64,000 nt of DNA. It comes from Corynebacterium glaucum. GTDB lineage: Bacteria > Actinomycetota > Actinomycetes > Mycobacteriales > Mycobacteriaceae. The stretch's first letter is position 1. Each line of letters begins with the position of its first letter. Under the pieces are notes generated by a model. It was given only the letters and a program-made list of their open reading frames with translations. It made no database searches and was not told the origin of the DNA. A program made the translations under genes and the position numbers. Where the stretch lies: NCBI RefSeq assembly GCF_002287505.1, contig NZ_CP019688.1:2220674-2284673 (forward strand), given 5' to 3'. Shown here in pieces: positions 1 to 9,342 of the stretch.

Positions 1-1646
1 TCGTGCCCACCATGTGGCTCTCCCCGCTCGTCCTCACCATTTGCACGGTGGTCTTCGGCATGTTCCCGGCGTGGTTCTCGGGGGCCTTTAACGATTACTT
101 GGGAGTGCGCTTCCCGGCCGTCGATAAGCAAGAGCTCAAGCTGTGGCATGGGGTGACTGTGCCGCTGATCCTGACTGTGGTGATTGTTGCTGCTGGTGCG
201 GTGATGTTCTGGCAGCGTGACCTGGTGCGGCGCGCGCAGCCCGAGCGGCCGGCGCTGGGTGACGCCGACGCGGTGTGGGACAACCTGCTCAGTGCGCTGC
301 GCACGCTTTCGCTGCGCCTGACGGCGTCGACGCAGCGCGGCTCGCTGACCATCAACCTGGCCGTGATTTTTGCGACGCTGATGGTGGTGCAGCTGGCGTA
401 CCTGATCCTCGGAGAGAGCAACAGCATCCGCATGATCCTGTGGGACAGCACGTGGCAGGGCATCGTGGTGATCATCATGGTGGCCATGGCCGTGTTTGCG
501 ACGCTGCAGAACAACCGCCTGTCCGCGCTGGTGATGGTGGGGCTGACCGGCTACAGCCTGGCGATGATCTTCGCGCTGCACGGTGCGCCCGACCTGGCGC
601 TGACGCAGGCGCTGGTGGAAACCATCGTGATGGTGATCTTCATGCTGGTGCTGCGCAAGATGCCCACCGAGGTCGAGCCGCGCACCGACGACAACCGCCT
701 GCGCGCGTGGCTGTCCATCGGTGTGGGGCTGAGCGTGACCATCGTGGGCATGACCGCGATGTCCGCGCGCGTGGCGGAGCCGATTTCGAAGGACATGCCG
801 GACCTGGCGTACGAGATCGGCCACGGCCGCAACACCGTGAACGTGCTGCTGGTGGACCTGCGCGCGGCCGATACGTTCGGCGAGATCCTCGTGCTGGTGA
901 TCGCCGCGACCGGCGTGGCCAGCCTGATCTTCGGCACCGGTAAATTCGGCCGCGCTTCGCGCCGCCCGACGCTGTCTACCACGAAGGCGCGCTGGCTCGC
1001 CGCCGGCGTGGCCACCGAGACGGAGCAAAACCGCTCCATCATGGTCGATGTGGTCACGCGCATTCTGTTCCCGTCAATGATGCTGCTGTCCGTGTACTTC
1101 TTCTTCTCCGGCCACAACGCGCCGGGCGGCGGTTTCGCCGGCGGACTTGTTGCGGCGCTTGCGTTCTCGCTGCGCTACCTCGCGGGCGGGCGCGAGGAGA
1201 TCGAGGAGGCGCTGCCCGTCGATCCGGCGAAGCTGCTGGGTACCGGTGTCATGATCTCCTTCATCGCGGTGGTCACGCCGATGTTCTTCGGGTACCCGCC
1301 GCTGATAAGCAACTACGTCACGCTTGAGCTGCCGCTGATCGGCGAGTTCGATGTGCCGAGCGCGCTGGTCTTCGACGCCGGGGTGTACGTGATCGTCATC
1401 GGCCTGATCATGCACGTGCTCACCTCCATGGGCGCCTACCTCGACCGCGAGGAGGACCTGCGCAAGGAGCGTGCCCGCGACCGCGCCCGCGAGCTGCAGG
1501 AAAAGAACCTGAAGCGGCGCGGCAAGCAGGCAAGGTTACGGCAGGCTCGTCAAGAGGAAAGAGCCGGCTTTGCGACGGCCGGTTCAACCGCAGTCGGCAC
1601 CACCACGCTGGACACCCGCGACGCCACAAAGGAGGGCAACGACTAG
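1..1646 (+). CDS. mrpA: Mrp antiporter subunit A, C-terminal part with fused MnhB domain (5' partial)
   Basis: The reading frame is open from the left edge, so the N-terminal half of the gene lies outside the window. The visible 547 residues hold several membrane helices of the MrpA/NuoL-like family. They are followed by an MnhB domain with the typical stretch FFFSGHNAPGGGFAGG (about residues 365-380). The tail is basic and charged, about 70 residues long. In actinobacteria A and B are commonly one polypeptide, and no separate mrpB follows here, so the fusion explains the missing gene. The stop codon touches the mrpC start (TAG immediately before ATG), which indicates translational coupling. 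The complex exchanges cytoplasmic Na+ for H+ across the membrane and supports pH and salt homeostasis. Confidence 0.93.
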   Translation, partial: VPTMWLSPLVLTICTVVFGMFPAWFSGAFNDYLGVRFPAVDKQELKLWHGVTVPLILTVVIVAAGAVMFWQRDLVRRAQPERPALGDADAVWDNLLSALRTLSLRLTASTQRGSLTINLAVIFATLMVVQLAYLILGESNSIRMILWDSTWQGIVVIIMVAMAVFATLQNNRLSALVMVGLTGYSLAMIFALHGAPDLALTQALVETIVMVIFMLVLRKMPTEVEPRTDDNRLRAWLSIGVGLSVTIVGMTAMSARVAEPISKDMPDLAYEIGHGRNTVNVLLVDLRAADTFGEILVLVIAATGVASLIFGTGKFGRASRRPTLSTTKARWLAAGVATETEQNRSIMVDVVTRILFPSMMLLSVYFFFSGHNAPGGGFAGGLVAALAFSLRYLAGGREEIEEALPVDPAKLLGTGVMISFIAVVTPMFFGYPPLISNYVTLELPLIGEFDVPSALVFDAGVYVIVIGLIMHVLTSMGAYLDREEDLRKERARDRARELQEKNLKRRGKQARLRQARQEERAGFATAGSTAVGTTTLDTRDATKEGND

Positions 1647-2138
1647 ATGGAAGCGAACCTGTTCCTCCTCATCGGCTCCGGCGTGCTGATCACCTGCGGG
1701 GTGTACCTCATGCTGGATCGCGCATTGACCAAGATGATCATGGGCGTGCTGTTGATCGGCAACGGCGGCAACCTGCTGCTGCTGCAGGCAGGCGGCCAGG
1801 CGGGCTCCCCGCCGATCCTTGGGCGTTCCTCCGAGGTGGTCGCGGAGATGGCGGACCCGCTCGCACAGGCGATGATCCTCACCGCGATTGTGATCTCGAT
1901 GGCGCTCGCGGGCTTCATGCTGTCGCTGGCCTACCGCCAGTACCGCTACCGCACGGACGACATCATCGAGCGCGATGAAGAGGACCGCGCAGTGGCCACG
2001 CGCCCGACCACCCCGTCGGCCGCACCGGATCACGACGCTTCCGACGACCCGGAGACCGGGCGCCTGTCGTCTTCGGGCGACGCCTTCGGCCCGCACTTCT
2101 TCGAGAACCCGGTGAGGGAGGCCGACGGTGAACGCTAA
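1647..2138 (+). CDS. mrpC: Mrp-type Na+/H+ antiporter subunit C
   Basis: This 163-residue protein has three hydrophobic segments in the first about 110 residues and the MnhC/NuoK-like motif MGVLLIGNGGNLLLL. The remaining about 50 residues are hydrophilic and make it longer than the usual 110-125 residue subunit C. The ATG directly follows the mrpA stop codon, and the 3' end overlaps mrpD by 11 bases. By family it is an integral membrane subunit of the hetero-oligomeric antiporter, related to the NuoK subunit of complex I. Confidence 0.93.
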   Translation: MEANLFLLIGSGVLITCGVYLMLDRALTKMIMGVLLIGNGGNLLLLQAGGQAGSPPILGRSSEVVAEMADPLAQAMILTAIVISMALAGFMLSLAYRQYRYRTDDIIERDEEDRAVATRPTTPSAAPDHDASDDPETGRLSSSGDAFGPHFFENPVREADGER

Positions 2139-3912
2139 CCTTCAGCAGTTCGCGGACACCGCGCTAGTCGCGATGCCGTACCTCACGGTCATGCCGCTGA
2201 TCCTGCCCGCCGCAGCCGCCGGCCTCATCCTGATCTCCGGGCGCCACCTGCGTACCCAGCGCACCATCGCACTGTTCACGCTCTTCGCGCTCGCCGTCAT
2301 CTCCGCCACGATGATCATCGCCGTGGACATCCACGGCATCCAGACCGTGCAGATGGGCGGTTGGGACGCACCTATCGGCATCACGCTTGTGAGCGATCGC
2401 TTATCGACGATCATGCTGTTCGTCTCATCCATCGTCCTGTTCGCAGTGATGTGGTACGGCATTTCCCAAGGTGTTCGCGACGGCGATGAAGATGACCCCG
2501 TCGCGGTGTTCCTGCCGATCTACATGCTGCTGTGCATGGGCGTGAACCTGTCCTTCCTCGCAGGCGACCTGTTCAACCTTTACGTGGGCTTCGAAGTCTT
2601 CCTCGTCGCCTCCTATGTGCTGCTGACCATGGGTGCCTCCCCGGGCCGTGTGCGCGCCGGCATCGGGTACGTGATGGTTTCCATCGCATCCTCGATGGTG
2701 TTCATCTTCGCCCTTGCGATGATCTACTCCGCGGTAGGCACGGTGAACATGGCGCAGGTAGGCATCCGGATGGAGGAGATCCCGCAGGGCACCCGGGCTG
2801 CGATCTTCGCTACCTTGCTCGTGGCGTTCGGCATCAAGGCGGCGATCTTCCCGCTCGATGCCTGGCTGCCGGACAGCTACCCCACCGCGGCCTCACTGGT
2901 GACGGCCGTCTTTGCGGGCCTGTTGACCAAGGTCGGCGTGTACGCGATCATCCGAATGCGCTCCACCGTGTTCACCGATGGCTCGCTGGATACGCTTTTG
3001 ATGTGGGTTGCGTTGCTCACCATGATCGTCGGCGTGATGGGCGCGCTCGCCCAAAATGACATCAAACGTTTGCTGTCGTTCACCCTGGTCAGCCACATCG
3101 GCTACATGATCTTCGGCATCGCGCTCGGCTCCGTCGCCGGGCTGTCCGGCGCGATTTTCTACGCAGTGCACCACATTTTGGTGCAAACCTCGCTTTTCCT
3201 CGTGGTCGGCCTGGTGGAGCGCCAGGCTGGCTCGGCGCAGCTGCGCCGCTTGGGCTCGCTGATGTACACCGCACCCTTGATCGCGATCCTCTACATCATC
3301 CCGGCGCTAAACCTCGGCGGCATCCCGCCGTTCTCCGGATTCCTGGGCAAGATCATGCTTATCCAGGCAGGTGCGGAGGACGGCTCCTGGCTGGCGTGGG
3401 TACTCATTATCGGCGCCGTGGTCACCTCTCTGCTCACGCTCTACGCAATGATCCTGGTCTGGTCGAAAGCGTTCCTGCGCGACCGCAACGACGCCCCCGA
3501 AGGCGATGTCGCCATGGCGCGACCATCCACCTTGGCGGACCGCTACGCCACGACCACCGTCGCCGAGCGCCAAGACCCGGGCCGCATCCCGGTGGGCATG
3601 ATCATGTCCACCGCGCTGCTGGTGACCACGTCGCTATCCATGACCGTGCTCGCTGGCCCGATCTCGGACATCACCGACCGCGCCGCACAGTCCACCCAGG
3701 ACCAAGCGATCTACCGCGACGCGGTACTCGACGGTGACCTGGACAACCCGACCCGGCGGCCGGAGGAGTTCGCTAAACCGTCATCCGGCGCCGGTGGCTA
3801 CGATTCGCTGGAGCAGCGCAAGACACTCGGTGAGGAGCAGGCACCGCAAACCACCGGTGTGACCACCGAACAGGTGCCGGTCCCAGTCAACGGCGAAGGC
3901 GGTGACCAGTGA
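2128..3912 (+). CDS. mrpD: Mrp-type Na+/H+ antiporter subunit D
   Basis: This is a 594-residue polytopic protein of the proton-translocating NuoL/M/N family. Conserved segments include NLYVGFEVFLVASYVLL and the region around GIKAAIFPLDAWLPDSYPTA, where the lysine and aspartate belong to the ion-translocation path. A hydrophilic acidic tail of about 80 residues follows the last helix and makes it longer than typical MrpD (about 500). A GTG start is chosen because it overlaps mrpC by 11 bases and leads directly into the first helix. The end overlaps mrpE by 4 bases. Confidence 0.94.
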   Translation: MNANLQQFADTALVAMPYLTVMPLILPAAAAGLILISGRHLRTQRTIALFTLFALAVISATMIIAVDIHGIQTVQMGGWDAPIGITLVSDRLSTIMLFVSSIVLFAVMWYGISQGVRDGDEDDPVAVFLPIYMLLCMGVNLSFLAGDLFNLYVGFEVFLVASYVLLTMGASPGRVRAGIGYVMVSIASSMVFIFALAMIYSAVGTVNMAQVGIRMEEIPQGTRAAIFATLLVAFGIKAAIFPLDAWLPDSYPTAASLVTAVFAGLLTKVGVYAIIRMRSTVFTDGSLDTLLMWVALLTMIVGVMGALAQNDIKRLLSFTLVSHIGYMIFGIALGSVAGLSGAIFYAVHHILVQTSLFLVVGLVERQAGSAQLRRLGSLMYTAPLIAILYIIPALNLGGIPPFSGFLGKIMLIQAGAEDGSWLAWVLIIGAVVTSLLTLYAMILVWSKAFLRDRNDAPEGDVAMARPSTLADRYATTTVAERQDPGRIPVGMIMSTALLVTTSLSMTVLAGPISDITDRAAQSTQDQAIYRDAVLDGDLDNPTRRPEEFAKPSSGAGGYDSLEQRKTLGEEQAPQTTGVTTEQVPVPVNGEGGDQ

Positions 3913-4424
3913 TGCTGCACGGATTCAAGAATCGCTTCCGTGGGCCGTTCGTCGTTTGGCTCACACTGATGTGGATCCTGCTGATGGGCGAGCTGAGCTG
4001 GGGAAACCTCGCGGCTGGCGTCGCGCTCGCGGTCCTCCTCGTGGTGCTGCTGCCACTGCCGGAAGTGCCGCGCCAGGATACGAAAGTGCACTGGGGCAAA
4101 CTCGTCGCCTTTATCTTCATCTGGGTCCGAGACCTATTGGTGGCATCGGCGAAGGTGGCGTGGCTCGCGCTGCGTCGTCAGGAGCCGCCGCCGAACGCCA
4201 TCGTCCGGGTGCCGATGCGCGTGTCGTCGGAACTGGTCCTCTACCTGGCCACCTGTGCGTACAACCTGCAGCCGGGCGGCTCCGTCACCGACATCGACAT
4301 CGCCAACCGTGAGTGGACCATCCACATCCTCGACGCGCGCGACGAGGCCGCGGTGCAAAAAGAAATCCGCAACGTGCAGACACTGGAGCGCCAGATGATC
4401 GAGATTTTCGAAGGTAGGAGGTAA
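3909..4424 (+). CDS. mrpE: Mrp-type Na+/H+ antiporter subunit E
   Basis: A 170-171 residue MnhE-family protein with N-terminal membrane helices and a conserved cytoplasmic part (AIVRVPMRVSSELVLYLATC; SVTDIDIANREWTIHILD). The start is either the GTG overlapping the mrpD stop or the ATG immediately after it; the two differ by one codon. A purine-rich AGGTAGGAGG just before the stop at 4424 serves as ribosome binding site for mrpF. It belongs to the same antiporter complex as its neighbours. Confidence 0.92.
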   Translation: MMLHGFKNRFRGPFVVWLTLMWILLMGELSWGNLAAGVALAVLLVVLLPLPEVPRQDTKVHWGKLVAFIFIWVRDLLVASAKVAWLALRRQEPPPNAIVRVPMRVSSELVLYLATCAYNLQPGGSVTDIDIANREWTIHILDARDEAAVQKEIRNVQTLERQMIEIFEGRR

Positions 4425-4427
4425 GCG

Positions 4428-4706
4428 ATGGACGCCACCGTGTACAACATCTTCCTCGGCGTCGCGGCCGTGCTGATTGCCGTGGGGTTCGTCATACTCG
4501 CCTGGCGCGTGATAGTCGGACCGGATTCCATGGACCGCGTGCTGGGCAACGACGCCATCACGGCCTCCCTGCAATGCGCGCTCGCGCTCTACATCTGTTG
4601 GACACTGGACACCACCGTGGTCAACGTGATGATCGTGATCGCGCTGCTCGGATTCATCTCTTCGCTCTCCGTCGCGCGTTTCAGGAAGCGGGATGGTTCG
4701 CTGTGA
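4428..4706 (+). CDS. mrpF: Mrp-type Na+/H+ antiporter subunit F
   Basis: A small 92-residue membrane protein with three hydrophobic helices and the MnhF motif AWRVIVGPDSMDRVLGNDA. This is the normal length for the family. A strong AGGAGG lies about 5 bases upstream of the ATG. Its TGA overlaps the proposed GTG start of mrpG by 3 bases, as expected for the conserved mrpF-mrpG junction. Confidence 0.92.
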   Translation: MDATVYNIFLGVAAVLIAVGFVILAWRVIVGPDSMDRVLGNDAITASLQCALALYICWTLDTTVVNVMIVIALLGFISSLSVARFRKRDGSL

Positions 4707-5128
4707 TCACCGACATCATCTCGCTCATCTTCATCCTCCCTGGCGCGTTCATGGTCTTCTCCGCGGCGGTGGGCACCGTGCGCTTCAAGTCCACTCTTGC
4801 GCGCGTCCACGCGATCACGAAACCGCAGACCACCGGTCTGCTGCTCATGATCACCGGCACCATGATCCGCCTCGTCGGCGCACCGGATTTCAGCGTCTAC
4901 GAACGCGGCGACATCGGCATGATGGTCCTGTTGGTCATCTTCGCGCTGATGACCAACCCGGTCACCGCGCAGCGCCTCGGCCGCGTCGCCCGTATGGAGG
5001 GCCTCTACGGCCCGGAGGAAGACCTCACGGTCAACGAGCGCCCAGCCACCTACCACCCAGGCCGCGTCAACCCCACCAGCGATGCCACCAAGACCCAGAA
5101 GGCAGGGAAGTCCGGCAAGGATGTTTAG
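4703..5128 (+). CDS. mrpG: Mrp-type Na+/H+ antiporter subunit G
   Basis: The protein is about 141 residues, starting at a GTG (ITDIISLIFILPGAF follows the start) that overlaps the mrpF stop. A longer in-frame extension upstream lies wholly inside mrpF and is not MnhG-like. The family signature is GTVRFKSTLARVHAITKPQTTGLLLM. A hydrophilic tail of about 50 residues follows the last helix. This is the last gene of the operon; the next gene is convergent. Confidence 0.9.
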   Translation: MITDIISLIFILPGAFMVFSAAVGTVRFKSTLARVHAITKPQTTGLLLMITGTMIRLVGAPDFSVYERGDIGMMVLLVIFALMTNPVTAQRLGRVARMEGLYGPEEDLTVNERPATYHPGRVNPTSDATKTQKAGKSGKDV

Positions 5129-5152
5129 TTACCCGGTTATTTACCCGGTTAG

Positions 5153-6289
5153 TTACCAGGTCAGCTCAGTCATCTCTTGCACAGAGCTCTTGACGACGGC
5201 GCGCCAGTCCCCCGTTTCCTCATAAATCCGGCGCTGCCGCTGGTATCCCGCGCCACGCTCCAGGATGTCCTCAACCAGCCGCAGTTCCTCGACGCAGTCG
5301 AGGTCCTGGGCGATGGGCAAGAGCTCGTCGACAAGCAATGAAAGCTCTTCCGACACCCACCGCTCGTCTGTGGCCCTGCTGGTGATGACGACTGCTTCGA
5401 GGCCGTAGCGCGCGCCGCGCCACTTGTTTTCCGCGACGTGCCACGGCTGGAGGGTGGGGAGCGGCTCGCCGGCTTCGAGCATGCGGTCGTAGTGCACGAC
5501 CAGGCAGTGGGTGAGCGCGACGATGGCGGCGAGTTCGCGCAGGTTGGAGGTAGCGTCGGAGATGCGGACCTCGATCGTGCCCCATTTCGCGGCGGGGCGG
5601 ACGTCGAAGTGCATCGAGCCGGTGTGGTTGATCACGCCGGAGGTTTGTTGGTCGTGCATAAAGCCGACCCACTCGTCCCAGTTTTGGAACTGGTACGGCA
5701 TACCCGCGGTGGGAAGTTGCTGGTAGAGCATGGTGCGGTTGGACGCGTAGCCGGTGTCCAGGCCCTCCCAGCCGGGGCTGGATGCGGAAAGGGCGAGCAG
5801 GTGCGGGTACTTCGTCATGATCGCGTTGATGATCGGCCAGACTTTATCCTCGTGGCTGATGCCGATGTGGCAGTGAATGCCCCACAAGAGCATTTGTTTG
5901 CCCCAGTACTGGGTGCGGTTGATGATCTCCTCGTAGGTGATCTTCGGGCTCAGCGCCTGCTCGCGGAAGTCGGTGAACGGGTGGCCGCCACCGGCCCAAA
6001 GCAGCAGGTTCTGGCGCTTTGCGACGTCTTGGATCCGCGTCAGGTCGCGCTGCAGCGCGTCGACGGCCTCGCGGGTGTTCGCGCACACGGGGGTCACCAG
6101 CTCGATGGTGTTCTGGAGGAACTCGCGCTCGAGGTGCGTGTCGGGATGCTTTGCTACGACTTCGTCGATCACGTCTGCCGCCCTGGGCACGAGGTCGAGC
6201 GTTTCCGGGTCAAGGACGCCGACCTCCCACTCCACGCCGAGGGTGTTGTCGGTAGAGCGGGCGAAATCGCGGAACGGATCCATTGCCAT
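5153..6289 (-). CDS. GCS2-family carboxylate-amine ligase / glutamate-cysteine ligase-like
   Basis: A protein of about 378 residues from the preferred start [10 protein letters not shown]; in-frame extension to 6334 is possible but weakly supported. Family landmarks are [12 protein letters not shown] near the N-terminus, [22 protein letters not shown] and [22 protein letters not shown], which carry metal and substrate-binding residues of the GCS2/YbdK family. These enzymes form gamma-glutamylcysteine or related amides using ATP. The physiological role in mycothiol-producing actinobacteria is not settled. The neighbour order matches M. tuberculosis Rv0433 beside Rv0431/Rv0430. Confidence 0.85.
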   Translation of the reverse strand: MAMDPFRDFARSTDNTLGVEWEVGVLDPETLDLVPRAADVIDEVVAKHPDTHLEREFLQNTIELVTPVCANTREAVDALQRDLTRIQDVAKRQNLLLWAGGGHPFTDFREQALSPKITYEEIINRTQYWGKQMLLWGIHCHIGISHEDKVWPIINAIMTKYPHLLALSASSPGWEGLDTGYASNRTMLYQQLPTAGMPYQFQNWDEWVGFMHDQQTSGVINHTGSMHFDVRPAAKWGTIEVRISDATSNLRELAAIVALTHCLVVHYDRMLEAGEPLPTLQPWHVAENKWRGARYGLEAVVITSRATDERWVSEELSLLVDELLPIAQDLDCVEELRLVEDILERGAGYQRQRRIYEETGDWRAVVKSSVQEMTELTW

Positions 6290-6370
6290 GGTGGGTAAGT
6301 GTATTGGCTGGGGTCCGCGGCGTAGGTCTCGCACCGGATTTGTATTCCGGCGACGGCGGTGCGCCAGGCG

Positions 6371-7468
6371 CTACCTGGTGAGGACGACGGTGATCGCGTT
6401 CCGGTTTCCGGCCGCCGGCTCCGGCAGCCCGGTCGCGCCCTGCGGGAGATCGTTGTTCGCGCGCGGGACGCCACCGACTTGCTGCGCGATGTCTGCCGCA
6501 ACCTGCTCCGCACCCGGAACCTGCGGGTCGAAGAACACGGTGGTCTCCGGGAACACACCGTATTGCTGCTCCGGCATGTTCATCGTCGCTGGGTCGGGCG
6601 AGTTGTTGGCCACGTTGAACTGCGAGTCCAGACGCGCTGCGGTATCGGAAGCCGCATTCGGCACTCCGGAGTTGTTGAACACGAACACCTCAGCGTCGGC
6701 TGCGGTGAGCGCCGCACCGTCCGCTGCCGGGGCAGCGGGAGCCGGTGCCGGCGCGTTCGGGTCGTCTGCGCGCGGTGCGTTCGGATCTTGCGGGTTCGCG
6801 CCGTCAGCCGCGGTCGCGTTCGGATCCTGCGCGCCGGTCTGGCCAGCCCCCGCACCAGCATCCGCACCCGAATTTGAACCCGCCCCCGGCGCGCCGGTGT
6901 TGGCAACCGTCTCAGTCGCCGCGGTCGTGGCCTCGGTGCTCGCCGGCGCCGCGTCGTTGTCCGCACCGCGGTTCTGCGTCATCGCGTAAATGCCCCACAG
7001 CAGCAGCAACGCCGCCACCGCGATCAGGATCATCGCAAGCCCGCGCTTGGGCACCCCATCAGCAGCAACGGCGCTCGAGCCAGTAGAGCTTTTCGCTTGT
7101 CGACGCCCCTTTCCACGCACTTCTCCATCCCCACGCTTACCTCGCGTCGCAGCTGCGGTGCCCGCGGCACCAGCTGCCGCCGCACCAGCGGCAGCGGGGA
7201 TAACGGAGGTGTTGTCGTCGTCAGCGTATTCACCGTAACCATCGGCGTACTCGTCGTATTCGCCGTAGTCTTCGTACTCCTCGTCGGCGTCGCGACGGTG
7301 GGCGCCACGGTAGTCGTCGACATCTTCGAACTCGACGTAGTCGGCCGCGTCATCGAACTGATCGGCTTCATCGGCGTCGACCGGGTAGGCGTCGTGCGGC
7401 TCGAGGCGGCCATCATCCCCGTGGTCACCGCGGTCGCCGGGGTTGCCGAAGTTGTACTTAGTAGTCAC
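6371..7468 (-). CDS. VirR-like envelope protein with LytR_C domain
   Basis: A 365-residue single-pass membrane protein. Residues 1-90 are extremely rich in Asp, Glu and Tyr (repeats such as EYDEYADGYGEYADD), followed by an Ala-rich and a basic stretch. The helix is at about 143-163 (GLAMILIAVAALLLLWGIYAM). An Ala/Pro/Asp/Gly-rich external linker runs to about 255 and is followed by a LytR_C domain (AEVFVFNNSGVPNAASDTA onward). Position and architecture match M. tuberculosis Rv0431 (VirR), which affects envelope permeability and vesicle release. The acidic cytoplasmic N-terminus is unusually long. The function here is inferred from homology and synteny only. Confidence 0.82.
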   Translation of the reverse strand: MTTKYNFGNPGDRGDHGDDGRLEPHDAYPVDADEADQFDDAADYVEFEDVDDYRGAHRRDADEEYEDYGEYDEYADGYGEYADDDNTSVIPAAAGAAAAGAAGTAAATRGKRGDGEVRGKGRRQAKSSTGSSAVAADGVPKRGLAMILIAVAALLLLWGIYAMTQNRGADNDAAPASTEATTAATETVANTGAPGAGSNSGADAGAGAGQTGAQDPNATAADGANPQDPNAPRADDPNAPAPAPAAPAADGAALTAADAEVFVFNNSGVPNAASDTAARLDSQFNVANNSPDPATMNMPEQQYGVFPETTVFFDPQVPGAEQVAADIAQQVGGVPRANNDLPQGATGLPEPAAGNRNAITVVLTR

Positions 7469-7503
7469 ACGCGAGACATTAGTCTCAAGTCACAGTTGAG
7501 GGT

Positions 7504-7728
7504 TTACGACGCGCCGTTGAACGAGGCGTCGCGAAGCCTTTGCAAACGGCGAACCAACTGGGGGCTTGACTCGAGCGCATCGGGTGAGTCGAGCAGGGCG
7601 TTGAGCCGCTGGTAGTAGCGCACGGGGGTGATCCCAAGTTCCCGCTGAATCGCTTCCTCCCGCGCGCCGAGCGAACGCGGAGCGTGGGCGGCGAAGTCGA
7701 GGACGGCGATATCGGTCTGGGAAAGCAT
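7504..7728 (-). CDS. DUF3263 family protein (Rv0430-like)
   Basis: A small protein of about 74 residues beginning [19 protein letters not shown]. An upstream ATG extension would run into the def promoter and is not favoured. The sequence matches the short helical DUF3263 family, which is conserved beside def and virR in mycobacteria. The pattern [25 protein letters not shown] looks like a winged-helix or sigma-like helical pair, so DNA binding is plausible but not shown. It is divergent from def with only 16 bases between the start codons. It probably shares a transcript with the VirR-like gene downstream. Confidence 0.8.
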   Translation of the reverse strand: MLSQTDIAVLDFAAHAPRSLGAREEAIQRELGITPVRYYQRLNALLDSPDALESSPQLVRRLQRLRDASFNGAS

Positions 7729-7744
7729 GCCTAATATATACAGC
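7729..7744. promoter_or_regulatory. Candidate bidirectional -10 element for two leaderless transcripts
   Basis: Only 16 bases separate the divergent start codons. They contain the near-symmetric TAATATATA (7732-7740). Read on the plus strand, TAATAT ends 7 bases before the def ATG. Read on the minus strand, TATATT ends 4 bases before the DUF3263 ATG. Neither gene has room for a ribosome binding site, so both are likely leaderless or nearly so. This is inference from spacing. Confidence 0.5.
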
Positions 7745-8317
7745 ATGACCATTAGACCAATCGTGATTTACGGCGACCCCGTCCTGCACGCGCCCACAAA
7801 GGAAGTGACGCAGTCGGTTGCGGAGCTACAAGAGCTCATCGCCGACATGCACGAGACCATGGACGCCGCACACGGCGTTGGCCTTGCCGCGAACCAAGTC
7901 GGCGTCCCGCTGCGGCTGTTCGTCTACCACTGCCCGGACGGCGAGGAGATGCGCCGCGGCACCGTGATCAATCCCGTGCTGGAGACCAGCGAGATCCCGA
8001 AGACCATGCCGCGCGACGACGGCGAGGACGACGAGGGTTGCCTCTCGGTCCCGGGCGAGGGTTGGCCCACCGGCCGCGCGGACTGGGCGAAGGTCACCGG
8101 GTTGGACGAGAACGGCAAGCAGATCGAGATCGAGGGCACTGGTTTCTTCGCGCGCTGCCTGCAGCATGAGGTCGGCCACCTCGACGGCTACGTCTACACC
8201 GACGTGCTCACGGGCCGCTACAAGAAGGAAGCCAAGCGCGCGATCCGCGATAACGGCTGGACCGAGGCCGGCAACACCTGGCTGCCGGGCACGGACCCGG
8301 ACCCGTTCGGACACTAG
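7745..8317 (+). CDS. def: Peptide deformylase
   Basis: A 190-residue enzyme that removes the formyl group from nascent N-terminal Met. The three family motifs are present: [10 protein letters not shown] (motif 1, GxGLAAxQ), EGCLSVPG (motif 2, with the metal-binding Cys) and [10 protein letters not shown] (motif 3, where HExxH appears as H-E-V-G-H). The start [15 protein letters not shown] is chosen because it fits the family N-terminus and lies just after the AT-rich -10 element. The GNAT gene follows after 13 bases, so they are probably cotranscribed. Confidence 0.96.
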   Translation: MTIRPIVIYGDPVLHAPTKEVTQSVAELQELIADMHETMDAAHGVGLAANQVGVPLRLFVYHCPDGEEMRRGTVINPVLETSEIPKTMPRDDGEDDEGCLSVPGEGWPTGRADWAKVTGLDENGKQIEIEGTGFFARCLQHEVGHLDGYVYTDVLTGRYKKEAKRAIRDNGWTEAGNTWLPGTDPDPFGH

Positions 8318-8330
8318 GGCCCCGCGCAGC

Positions 8331-9317
8331 ATGTCGCGGATTTTCCGCTCCGACCCGGTTTCTGTCGGCGACCGCGTCGTCGTGCGTCGCGTGCGAGGCG
8401 AGCTGGCCAGTGACGTCATCGGCATCGTCGAATCCGTCTCCCCGCTTCTCGTGCGCCGCGGCGACGAGCTGGTCGACATCGGCGAATACCACGTGATGAA
8501 GCGCCTCTCGCCCCGCACCGTCCGCAACTCCGACATCCGCGCGATCGAAGCCGCCACCGCCCGCGCGTTCCCAGGTCAAGAGCAATTGCTTATCGACGGA
8601 TGGCTGCTCCGCGCCGGCGCCGAAATCGCCGAACGCTCCAATAGCGCGACCCCGATCGGCCACTCCGCAGGATTCGGTGTTGTGCCGCTCGACGCGATCG
8701 AGGCGTTTTACCGCGAGCACGACATGCCGGTGCAGCTGCTGGTACCGGAGCGCATCGGCAAGCCGGCGCTGCGACTGATCGAAGCCGCCCCCGAGCGCTG
8801 GGAGCTCGGCGAGGAGATCGTGGTGATGAGCGCGGAGCTGGGTGAGATGGGCGCAGGCGAAAGCGGCGGCGCAGGCGGCGGCGCGCCAGACCCCGACGTC
8901 CGCGTCGACGTCCGCGTCGACACAGCACCCGACGCGGACTGGCTGGCCATGTACCACTACCGCGGCCAGGCGCTGCCCGAGGGCGCGGTGCGGGACCTCG
9001 CGCAACGCATCGACGGCCAGATCGGCTTCGCGCGCCTCACGCTCGACGGCCGCACCATCGCAGTCACGCGTGCGACCATCACCGCCTCCGACGACGGCCG
9101 CAACTGGCTCGGCTACTCGGCGGTGGAGGTCGCGCCCGAGTACCGCCGCCAAGGATTGGGCACGCGTCTGGGCAAAGCTGTGCTGGCCTGGGGCACGCAG
9201 CAGGGCGCGGACAACGCGTACCTGCAGGTGCGCGCCTCGAACGCCGCCGGCATCGGGCTGTACGAGAAGCTCGGCTTCGTCGAACACCATCGCCACCGCT
9301 ACGCACGCTTGCGCTAA
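8331..9317 (+). CDS. GNAT-family N-acetyltransferase (Rv0428c-like)
   Basis: A 328-residue protein starting MSRIFRSDPVSVGDRVVVRRV. The N-terminal about 60 residues form a small beta-rich region, and the C-terminal GNAT fold has the acetyl-CoA loop VAPEYRRQGLGTRLGKAV (R/Q-x-x-G-x-G/A pattern) and a final ASNAAGIGLYEKLGF. A Gly/Ala-rich linker (GESGGAGGGAPD) separates the halves. It lies between def and xthA as in M. tuberculosis. The substrate is unknown; acetylation of a newly exposed N-terminus is only a guess from the def neighbourhood. Confidence 0.85.
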   Translation: MSRIFRSDPVSVGDRVVVRRVRGELASDVIGIVESVSPLLVRRGDELVDIGEYHVMKRLSPRTVRNSDIRAIEAATARAFPGQEQLLIDGWLLRAGAEIAERSNSATPIGHSAGFGVVPLDAIEAFYREHDMPVQLLVPERIGKPALRLIEAAPERWELGEEIVVMSAELGEMGAGESGGAGGGAPDPDVRVDVRVDTAPDADWLAMYHYRGQALPEGAVRDLAQRIDGQIGFARLTLDGRTIAVTRATITASDDGRNWLGYSAVEVAPEYRRQGLGTRLGKAVLAWGTQQGADNAYLQVRASNAAGIGLYEKLGFVEHHRHRYARLR

Positions 9318-9342
9318 AGACGTTTCGGCTAGTCTGTTCACC

